Source: JBLHOS01 sp047623825
GTDB lineage: Bacteria; Pseudomonadota; Alphaproteobacteria; Rhodobacterales; Rhodobacteraceae
NCBI GenBank assembly: GCA_047623825.1
Contig: JBLHOS010000058.1
Coordinates: 1 to 19,216, forward strand
Length of the DNA stretch: 19,216 bases
Direction: 5' to 3'
Every line of letters starts with the position of its first letter. Position 1 is the first letter of the stretch. This document shows positions 12,597 to 19,216 of this stretch, one piece after another. Under the pieces are notes generated by a model. That model was given only the letters and a program-made list of their open reading frames with translations, was not told where the DNA came from and did not search any database. The translations under genes and the position numbers were made by a program.

Positions 12597-13825
12597 GCGA
12601 TGTTCGTTTGCATGCGCCCATAAAGCGGCTGCCACAGCCTGAATTTGTTGCATTAATGGCGATGCTGTTTGCGACGATCGCGTTCTCAATAGATGCGATG
12701 CTGCCTGCGTTGACGGCAATTGGGTTGGAGATCACTCCGGATGCGCCAAACCGCGCCCAGCTTATCATCACCAGTTTTGTCTTGGGCATGGGTGTCGGTA
12801 CATTGTTTACCGGCCCACTATCAGACACGCTTGGGCGCAAGCCTGTGGTTCTGGGTGGGGCTGCCCTTTATATCTTGGGAGCAGGTTTGGCGTGGTCTGC
12901 ACAATCATTGGAAACAGTGTTGTTGGCACGGCTATTGCAGGGCTTAGGGGCTGCAGGTCCCCGGGTTGTGGCGATCGCGATCATTCGTGACCTCTACGAG
13001 GGCCGCAAGATGGCCAAGCTGATATCGATTGTCATGCTGATCTTTACGCTTGTGCCGGCCTTTGCGCCGACCCTTGGGGCCGGAATTATCTGGCTGACAG
13101 GCTGGCGCGGTATCTTTGCGGCCTTCATCATATTCTCGACGATCGGGGCCACTTGGCTTGCGATCCGCCAGCCCGAGACACTGCCGGTTAGTCGTCGTCG
13201 TCCGTTCAAGCTGGCCACGCTGATCGCTGGTGTGAAAGAAATCTTCTCGCACCGCGTGGTCACACTGGCGATTGTGACCCAGTCACTTTGTTTTGGTGCA
13301 CTCTTCGCGAACCTGTCCACGATTCAACCGATCTTTGCCATTCGCTTTGACCAAGGCCAGTATTTCCACCTCTGGTTTGGTCTCATCGCAATGTTAGCGG
13401 GCTCTGCCAGCATCTTGAATGCGGTGTTGGTTGAGCGTTTTGGCATGCGCTTTTTGATCACATTCGTGCTGGGTGGACAGATTATCTCAACGTCGATTGC
13501 GCTTGTTCTATTCAACGGCGGATTTCTTCCCGAGGTCGCGATGCTGCCGATCTATATCGTCTGGACGACAGGCGTATTCTTCATGGCTGGCATGACCTTG
13601 GGCAACCTTAATGCGCTGGCGATGGAGCCGATGGGCCACTTGGCCGGTTTGGCAGCCTCCGTAACTGGATCTGTCTCCACCATCATTGCGGTTGTTATCG
13701 CGGTTCCGGTCGGATTGATGTTTGAGGGCACGCCAAATCCGTTGATGTGGAGCACGCTGGTATTGGTCATCGCGGCCTTCGCGGTGATGCAAATACTCAA
13801 ACGTGCATCTGCGGCAAATCCCTAA
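12593..13825 (+). CDS. MFS multidrug exporter, Bcr/CflA type
   Basis: A 410-residue inner-membrane transporter of the major facilitator superfamily with about 12 hydrophobic segments. The motif-A loop GPLSDTLGRKPV (about residues 74-85) between helices 2 and 3, RLLQGLGAAGPRVVAIAIIRD in the helix 4-5 region, and PAFAPTLGAGI further on are typical of Bcr/CflA proton-driven drug efflux pumps. The substrate is unknown. Its ATG overlaps the dsbA-like stop codon, and the two are probably under the divergent XRE regulator. It ends 3 bases from the mfd stop codon in a tail-to-tail arrangement, with no terminator in between. Confidence 0.9.
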   Translation: MSDVRLHAPIKRLPQPEFVALMAMLFATIAFSIDAMLPALTAIGLEITPDAPNRAQLIITSFVLGMGVGTLFTGPLSDTLGRKPVVLGGAALYILGAGLAWSAQSLETVLLARLLQGLGAAGPRVVAIAIIRDLYEGRKMAKLISIVMLIFTLVPAFAPTLGAGIIWLTGWRGIFAAFIIFSTIGATWLAIRQPETLPVSRRRPFKLATLIAGVKEIFSHRVVTLAIVTQSLCFGALFANLSTIQPIFAIRFDQGQYFHLWFGLIAMLAGSASILNAVLVERFGMRFLITFVLGGQIISTSIALVLFNGGFLPEVAMLPIYIVWTTGVFFMAGMTLGNLNALAMEPMGHLAGLAASVTGSVSTIIAVVIAVPVGLMFEGTPNPLMWSTLVLVIAAFAVMQILKRASAANP

Positions 13826-13828
13826 CCT

Positions 13829-16800
13829 TTAACGCTTTTTGATCGCACCAGAATGTTCGGCCAGATCACGGGCGATCGCGAACGCACCCTTGATCTTGTC
13901 GGTTTCCTTGAGCCAATCACGACGGACCACGATCTTGTTGTCGCGGAACTTTGCCTGCCCGTTTTGGGCCTGCACGAAATCAACTAATCCCTCTGGCCGG
14001 GCAAATTTGTCATTGTGAAACTGGATCGTGGCGCCCTTTGGCCCTGCGTCAAGTTTGGCAATCCCGGCCCGTTTGCACATCGCCTTGATCCGGATGACCA
14101 GCAGCAGGGTGTTCACTTCCTTGGGCAAGCTGCCAAACCTATCGATCAGTTCGGCGGCAAAACCTTCCAGCTCTACCTTAGTAGTCAGTTGTGACAGGCG
14201 GCGATACAGGCCCAAACGGACGTCCAGATCAGGCACATATGCCTCTGGGATCAAAACCGGCACGCCTAGATTGATCTGCGGTGCCCATTGGCCGTCTGTG
14301 TTGGTCAACCCGTCGGCCTTGCCGGACCTGATATCGGCAATCGCCTCTTCCAGCATGGATTGGTACAGCTCAAAGCCCACTTCCTTGACGTGGCCGGTTT
14401 GCTCCTCACCAACGATATTGCCTGCGCCTCGAATATCCAGATCTTGGCTGGCGATTGTGAAACCCGCGCCAAGACTGTCGAGGCTGCCAAGAACGCGCAG
14501 CCGCTTTTCTGCTGACGTGGTCAGTTTCATACGTGGTTTTGTCGTCAGATACGCATAGGCGCGGGTTTTCGCGCGCCCTACCCGACCACGGATTTGGTAC
14601 AGCTGCGCCAGACCAAACATATCAGCACGGTGGATGATCATCGTGTTAGCAGTCGGAATGTCGATCCCGGACTCAACAATCGTTGTCGCCAGCAAGACAT
14701 CGTATTTGCCGTCGTAAAAGGCATTCATCCGGTCATCCAGCTGACCCGCCGCCATTTGACCGTGGGCAGTGATAAAGCTGACTTCAGGAACCTGATCGCG
14801 CAGGAAATCCTCGATGCCGGCGATATCCTCAATCCTTGGTACGACGTAGAAGCTTTGGCCGCCGCGATAATGCTCGCGCAGCAGCGCTTCACGTAGGGTG
14901 ACGGTATCGAATTCTGACACATAAGTCCGTATCGCCAGACGGTCGACCGGCGGTGTTCCGATCAGGCTGAGATCGCGCACACCTGACAGCGACATTTGCA
15001 GCGTCCGCGGGATCGGTGTGGCACTCAGCGTCAGCACATGAACGTCAGAACGCATTTCTTTCAGCCGCTCTTTGTGGACCACGCCAAATCGGTGTTCTTC
15101 GTCGATAATCAGCAAGCCCAGATCATGAAATTTGATCCCCTTAGCCAACAATGCATGGGTCCCGATGCAGATATCCACCTGCCCCTCTGCCATGCCTTTG
15201 CGGGTCTCAGCGGCCTCACGTGTCGGCACAAAACGTGACAGTTGCCGCACATTGATCGGAAAGCCGCGAAACCTGTCGGCAAAGGTCTTGGCATGTTGGC
15301 GTGCCAACAATGTCGTGGGTGCAATCACCGCCACTTGGCGACCACTTGCAGCCGCCACAAAGGCGGCGCGCATCGCAACTTCAGTTTTGCCAAAGCCCAC
15401 GTCCCCGACAACCAGACGGTCCATCGGGCGTCCCGCGCTTAGATCATCCAGAACATCGTGGATTGCGCTGAGCTGATCCTCGGTTTCCTCGTAGGGGAAC
15501 CTTGCTGAGAACGCATCCCACATATCAGCAGGCGGTTCCATCACCGGCGCTTTGCGTAACTGACGCTCAGCCGCGATGCGGATCAGTTTGTCCGCGATAA
15601 GGCGGATCCGCTCTTTCATGCGGGCCTTCTTGGCCTGCCAAGCACCGCCGCCCAACCGATCAAGTAGCCCTTGGTCATGGCCATATCGACTTAGCAGCTC
15701 GATGTTTTCAACCGGCAGGAACAACCTGTCGCCGCCGGCATATTCCAGCGCGATACATTCGTGCGGCGCACCCATCGCCGTGACCATTTCCAACCCGGTA
15801 TATTTACCGACGCCATGATCAACATGGACGATTAGATCACCAACACTCAGGCTTTGCGCCTCTGTCAGGTAGTTCTCGGCGCGCTTGACTTTGCGTTTGG
15901 TCCGGATCAGCCGGTCACCCAAAACGTCCTGCTCAGAAATCACCACCAGATCGGCGCTGCTGAACCCCTCCTCAAGCGGCCAGACCGCCAAGCTCACGTT
16001 GCCAACGCCGCCGATATCGCGCGCGTCCTTGATTTGCGACAAACCGGTCAGATCTTGATCTTCTAAAAGGCCTGTCAGACGTTCGCGTGCGCCCTCAGAC
16101 CAGCTGGCGATCACGACGGCACGGTCGCGCCGCAACACTTTAACGTGGTCGGCTAAAACCTCAAAAAGGCTAATTTTTTCTTGCTGACGCTCTGGTGCGA
16201 AACTGCGGCCAATACGCCCACCAGCATCGACGACACCCGGACCGTTGGCCTTTTGCAGGGCAGAAAACTGGACGACACGGCGGGTTGCAACCTCAGCATC
16301 CCAAGTCTTGTCATCGAGATAAAGTTGCCCAGGCGGACACGGTTTATAGACACTATCAAGCCGGCCTTTTTGGGTCAGTGCCGTCTTGCGTGTGTCGTAT
16401 TGATCCTCGATTGAGGTCCAGCGTGCGATCCGTTGGGCAGTGCTGTGATCATCCAAAGTGATCGTCGCGTTCGGCAAATAGTCAAACAGCGTTTCCAGCT
16501 CGGCGTGAAAGAACGGCAACCAATGCTCCAGCCCGGCATGTTTACGCCCGGCACTGACGGCCTCATATAGTGGATCATCGGTGCCTGCCGCGCCAAATTC
16601 GATCCGGTAATTCTGGCGAAAGCGCAGGATAGCGGCCTCGTCCAAAATGATCTCCGACACCGGGGCCAGCTCGACACGTTGCAATTTCTCTGTGGTGCGC
16701 TGTGTGGCTGGATCAAACCGACGCGCGCCATCCAGAACGTCACCAAACAGGTCCAGTCGAACCGGCGCTACCTCTCCGGGGGGCCAAACATCAATGATGC

Positions 16801-17278
16801 CCCCGCGAACGGCATAGTCGCCGGGCTCCATCACGGTCGGTGTTTGCGTAAAGCCCATCCGCACCAAAAACGACCTAAGTGCACTTTCGTCGAGCCGATG
16901 ATTGACCTGCGCCACAAAGGCCGAATTTTGCAACAAACCGCGCGGCGGAACGCGCTGTGTCGCTGCATTCAAAGTTGTCAGAACAATAATGCTACCGTCC
17001 AACCCACCCGCCAATGTAGCCAATGTGGCCATCCGCGAGGCTGAAATATCGGCATTCGGTGACACCCGGTCATAAGGTAGGCAATCCCAACCCGGAAAAC
17101 GCAGCACGGGAACGCTGGGATCAAAGAAGGCCAGCGCTGTGGCCATCGCCGCCATTCGCTTATCGTCGCGGGCCACGTGCAGAACTGGGCCCTGACCGCG
17201 AGCAAGCTCATTTAGAACCTGACGTGCGTCAAAGCCTTCGGGCGCGCCGCCCATCGAGATATGTTTGGTAGGTGTCAT
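13829..17278 (-). CDS. mfd: Transcription-repair coupling factor
   Basis: Mfd is the DNA translocase that pushes stalled RNA polymerase off template-strand lesions and recruits UvrA. The 1149-residue product is full length. It has an N-terminal UvrB-like module, the CarD-like RNA polymerase binding domain (SVGDLIVHVDHGVGKYTGLE and following), and a Walker A GDVGFGKT with Lys631. The DEEH box is at 726-729, followed by SATPIPRTL. The translocase motif is GLAQLYQIRGRVGR, and a C-terminal TRCF domain closes the protein. ATG at 17278 is chosen over the longer ORF to 17371 because the extra part would overlap the upstream membrane-protein gene; AGG lies about 9 bases before it. Probably cotranscribed with that upstream gene. 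Confidence 0.97.
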   Translation of the reverse strand: MTPTKHISMGGAPEGFDARQVLNELARGQGPVLHVARDDKRMAAMATALAFFDPSVPVLRFPGWDCLPYDRVSPNADISASRMATLATLAGGLDGSIIVLTTLNAATQRVPPRGLLQNSAFVAQVNHRLDESALRSFLVRMGFTQTPTVMEPGDYAVRGGIIDVWPPGEVAPVRLDLFGDVLDGARRFDPATQRTTEKLQRVELAPVSEIILDEAAILRFRQNYRIEFGAAGTDDPLYEAVSAGRKHAGLEHWLPFFHAELETLFDYLPNATITLDDHSTAQRIARWTSIEDQYDTRKTALTQKGRLDSVYKPCPPGQLYLDDKTWDAEVATRRVVQFSALQKANGPGVVDAGGRIGRSFAPERQQEKISLFEVLADHVKVLRRDRAVVIASWSEGARERLTGLLEDQDLTGLSQIKDARDIGGVGNVSLAVWPLEEGFSSADLVVISEQDVLGDRLIRTKRKVKRAENYLTEAQSLSVGDLIVHVDHGVGKYTGLEMVTAMGAPHECIALEYAGGDRLFLPVENIELLSRYGHDQGLLDRLGGGAWQAKKARMKERIRLIADKLIRIAAERQLRKAPVMEPPADMWDAFSARFPYEETEDQLSAIHDVLDDLSAGRPMDRLVVGDVGFGKTEVAMRAAFVAAASGRQVAVIAPTTLLARQHAKTFADRFRGFPINVRQLSRFVPTREAAETRKGMAEGQVDICIGTHALLAKGIKFHDLGLLIIDEEHRFGVVHKERLKEMRSDVHVLTLSATPIPRTLQMSLSGVRDLSLIGTPPVDRLAIRTYVSEFDTVTLREALLREHYRGGQSFYVVPRIEDIAGIEDFLRDQVPEVSFITAHGQMAAGQLDDRMNAFYDGKYDVLLATTIVESGIDIPTANTMIIHRADMFGLAQLYQIRGRVGRAKTRAYAYLTTKPRMKLTTSAEKRLRVLGSLDSLGAGFTIASQDLDIRGAGNIVGEEQTGHVKEVGFELYQSMLEEAIADIRSGKADGLTNTDGQWAPQINLGVPVLIPEAYVPDLDVRLGLYRRLSQLTTKVELEGFAAELIDRFGSLPKEVNTLLLVIRIKAMCKRAGIAKLDAGPKGATIQFHNDKFARPEGLVDFVQAQNGQAKFRDNKIVVRRDWLKETDKIKGAFAIARDLAEHSGAIKKR

Positions 17279-17325
17279 AGAGCCGTGACCTATGTTAGCG
17301 CCGCCGGGTGTCAAGGGATTTACCC

Positions 17326-17847
17326 CTAAAGACCAAGGGCGCTGACGTTCATATTGGTCCACATCCCCCAAAACGCTGTGATGAAGATGAAAACGACGCC
17401 CATAGCTTGGACCCCGAGCCGATGATTACGCAGACGGTCGGACAAATTAGAAAATTCCGTGGCCACCAGCTTGCGGGCCGTGTGGATCGACCACGCCGCC
17501 ACCAGCAGCATTGGGAACATCAACAAAAAGACCGCCTGACAGAACTCAACGCCGTAACCCCAGCCCAGAATGCCCAGTCCGGTCACAACAAATGCGGCAA
17601 ATCCAGTGGTCCAAGCGCCAGACACCTCTACCAGCGTCAAAATACGACTGACGTTAACCCGAGCCAATACTTCCATGTCTTGCACTGACCGTTCATGCCC
17701 GCGACGTGCGCGGGTCACCATATCAAACGGAACGCCCAACACCCAATGGCTGGTTGTTGACCACAAAACGGCAAGGACAATCCAATACCAAAGGTTTGAG
17801 AATGACCGCAGATCGATCATTTCAGTTGCGAGTTCGAGAAAATCCAA
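17326..17847 (-). CDS. Conserved four-helix membrane protein (function unknown)
   Basis: A 173-residue membrane protein with hydrophobic segments at about 19-38, 76-97, 99-121 and 147-167, a basic loop (TRARRGHERS, about 46-55) after the first, and no known catalytic motif. I recall Roseobacter proteins of this kind, beginning MDxxExxxEVIDLRSFSN, carrying the database label component of SufBCD complex; nothing in this sequence or its neighbours supports an Fe-S role, so I do not adopt it. The best start is TTG at 17847 (MDFLELATEMIDLRS), as in remembered homologues; ATG at 17820 is the alternative. It lies 47 bases before mfd on the same strand and is divergent from hemB. Confidence 0.75.
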   Translation of the reverse strand: MDFLELATEMIDLRSFSNLWYWIVLAVLWSTTSHWVLGVPFDMVTRARRGHERSVQDMEVLARVNVSRILTLVEVSGAWTTGFAAFVVTGLGILGWGYGVEFCQAVFLLMFPMLLVAAWSIHTARKLVATEFSNLSDRLRNHRLGVQAMGVVFIFITAFWGMWTNMNVSALGL

Positions 17848-17972
17848 GGCGGCTCTGCCCTTTCAATGGCAAATTTTCGCGGACCTTAGTTTGCCTTGGC
17901 AGGGGTTTCCAGCCTTGAGATGTGTCTTGGTTCATGCCACCCATTCACCAAGTGAAGAAAAAGGACAAGATT

Positions 17973-18971
17973 ATGCCCGCAAATCAGGCTCCATTCCCGA
18001 TCACACGGTTCCGGCGCAACCGAAGCAGTGTCGCGTTGCGTGCCCTGACCCGCGAAAACCACCTGTCAGTCGAAGATCTGATTTGGCCGGTGTTCGTGCG
18101 CGATGGGGCCGGCATCAAAGACGCGATCCCTTCAATGCCTGGCGTTGACCGCCTAAGTATCGATCTGCTGGTGGCGGCCGCTAAAGAGGCACATAGCCTT
18201 GGCATTCCCGCGATCTGTCTCTTTCCCTACACCGATCCCGCGCTGAAAACTGAGCTTTGCGAGGAGGCATGGAACCCCGACAATCTGACAAACCGGGCGA
18301 TACGCGCCATCAAAGACGCCGTACCAGAGATCGCGGTCATGACCGATATCGCGCTGGACCCGTATAATGCCAACGGCCATGATGGGATCGTGCGTAACGG
18401 CGTTATAGTGAACGACGAAACAGTCGACGCCTTGGTGCGCATGGGGATGGCGCAAGCAGAGGCAGGCGCTGATATTCTGGGCCCGTCCGATATGATGGAC
18501 GGTCGCATTGGCGCAATCCGTTCAGCACTAGAGCATGACGGCCACCAGAACGTTGCGATCATGTCTTATTCGGCTAAATATGCCTCGGCCTTTTACGGGC
18601 CGTTTCGCGACGCGGTTGGGGCATCAGGCGCGCTTAAGGGCGACAAAGCGACCTATCAGATGGACCCCGCCAACGCGGATGAGGCGTTGCGTCTGGTTGA
18701 GCGGGATTTGAGCGAAGGCGCCGATATGGTCATGGTCAAGCCCGGTCTGGCCTATCTGGATATTTGCCATCGGGTCAAAACTACCTTTGGTGCACCGACA
18801 TATGCCTATCAGGTGTCCGGCGAATACGCGATGATCGAGGCTGCGGCCGCAAACGGTTGGATTGATGGACAAAAAGTCATGCTGGAAAGTCTGATGGCGT
18901 TCCGTCGAGCCGGCTGTGACGGAGTTTTGACCTACTTTGCACCCAGGGTTGCGCGCCTGTTGGCAGAGTAA
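17973..18971 (+). CDS. hemB: Delta-aminolevulinic acid dehydratase (porphobilinogen synthase)
   Basis: HemB condenses two 5-aminolevulinate molecules to porphobilinogen in the cytoplasm, a shared step toward haem, cobalamin and bacteriochlorophyll. The 332-residue product has the Schiff-base lysines Lys202 (MSYSAKYAS) and Lys256 (MVKPGLAYLD). The metal segment reads ALDPYNANGHDG (Asp129, Asp137) instead of the cysteine cluster of zinc enzymes, so it belongs to the Mg-dependent class common in alphaproteobacteria. ATG at 17973 was chosen over the ORF start at 17922 (GTG) because of a well placed AAGGA (17961-17965) and homologue starts. No intrinsic terminator with T-run follows; a small GGCGA/TCGCC hairpin lies at 19005-19018. 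Confidence 0.97.
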   Translation: MPANQAPFPITRFRRNRSSVALRALTRENHLSVEDLIWPVFVRDGAGIKDAIPSMPGVDRLSIDLLVAAAKEAHSLGIPAICLFPYTDPALKTELCEEAWNPDNLTNRAIRAIKDAVPEIAVMTDIALDPYNANGHDGIVRNGVIVNDETVDALVRMGMAQAEAGADILGPSDMMDGRIGAIRSALEHDGHQNVAIMSYSAKYASAFYGPFRDAVGASGALKGDKATYQMDPANADEALRLVERDLSEGADMVMVKPGLAYLDICHRVKTTFGAPTYAYQVSGEYAMIEAAAANGWIDGQKVMLESLMAFRRAGCDGVLTYFAPRVARLLAE

Positions 18972-19121
18972 TCAGGCAAAACTCATCTATAAACCGCAAT
19001 TATTGGCGAAAACTCGCCGTAAAGAAGCTCTTGATGCATGACAAAGGGCCAGTAAGAGGCTAACATTTTCTGCAGCAGAAAGTGCCCGTTTCGAGGCATC
19101 AAAAAACAGGTGGATACCGAT

Positions 19122-19216
19122 ATGATGGATCTTACGCGACGCAACCTTCTTTTGGGTGCTGCCGCTACGCTGCCTTTGGCAGCGTGTGGAAATGGAATTA
19201 ACAGCCAAGGTGCTAG
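19122..19216 (+). CDS. Tat-type lipoprotein, N-terminal fragment
   Basis: The first 31 codons of a gene cut by the right edge. The product begins MMDLTRRNLLLGAAATLP and continues LAACGN: a twin-arginine-like TRRNLLL motif, a hydrophobic stretch and a lipobox LAAC. This points to a Tat-exported, lipid-anchored protein in the cell envelope. The mature domain is outside the window, so the function cannot be named. Either of two adjacent ATG codons (19122, 19125) could be the start; CAGG at 19107-19110 is the nearest Shine-Dalgarno-like sequence. Confidence 0.65.
   Translation, partial: MMDLTRRNLLLGAAATLPLAACGNGINSQGA

Noticed and set aside
17926..17952. CTTGGT/ACCAAG inverted repeat before hemB
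   Set aside because: A 6-bp stem with a 15-base loop is expected by chance; no haem-type regulatory motif recognised.
19005..19018. GGCGA/TCGCC hairpin after hemB
   Set aside because: A 5-bp stem with no T-run; not a convincing terminator.

Overview
The window looks like chromosomal DNA of a marine alphaproteobacterium of the Rhodobacterales/Roseobacter group. This is inferred from the Mg-type HemB, the rpsB-tsf pair, the bdhA-patatin pair, the fused ArsR-ArsC relic and the general protein style; no 16S or other decisive marker is present. Most of it is ordinary core and metabolic genome. The main accessory signals are an insertion-sequence end at the left edge, an AT-rich gap beside it, and a decayed arsenic-resistance gene.

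Left part (1-2870): the end of an IS3-family element (5' part of orfA, minus strand), then about 600 bases of AT-rich DNA with no convincing gene. Next comes the translation operon rpsB-tsf on the minus strand. It has a candidate promoter, a structured 5' leader, a hairpin between the two genes and a clear intrinsic terminator after tsf.

Middle (3122-9748): a tight psuK-psuG pseudouridine degradation operon, a DUF502 membrane protein, and a convergent periplasmic solute-binding protein of the peptide family without its transporter. A small orphan transcription unit follows (promoter, two hairpins, strong terminator, no ORF, about 78 nt), which looks like a small RNA. Then come 3-hydroxybutyrate dehydrogenase (bdhA) and a patatin-like lipase that probably share an operon.

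Arsenic remnant and redox/efflux block (9780-13825): a fused ArsR-ArsC gene is broken by an internal deletion, a frameshift and loss of the catalytic Cys. An intact arsenic-type aquaporin follows it directly. Convergent to this is an XRE-cupin regulator whose predicted start of transcription falls on its ATG. Divergent from the regulator is an operon of a DsbA/FrnE-like oxidoreductase and a Bcr/CflA-type MFS exporter whose ORFs overlap by 4 bases.

Right part (13829-19216): mfd (transcription-repair coupling factor) and an upstream four-helix membrane protein on the minus strand, then hemB on the plus strand, and the start of a Tat-type lipoprotein cut off by the window edge.

The best candidates for something undescribed are the small RNA at about 7662-7739, the rpsB leader fold, and the half-dead arsenic operon that keeps its channel gene and operator-like palindrome. 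I saw no CRISPR array, tRNA, rRNA, prophage, or obvious new defence or biosynthetic system.
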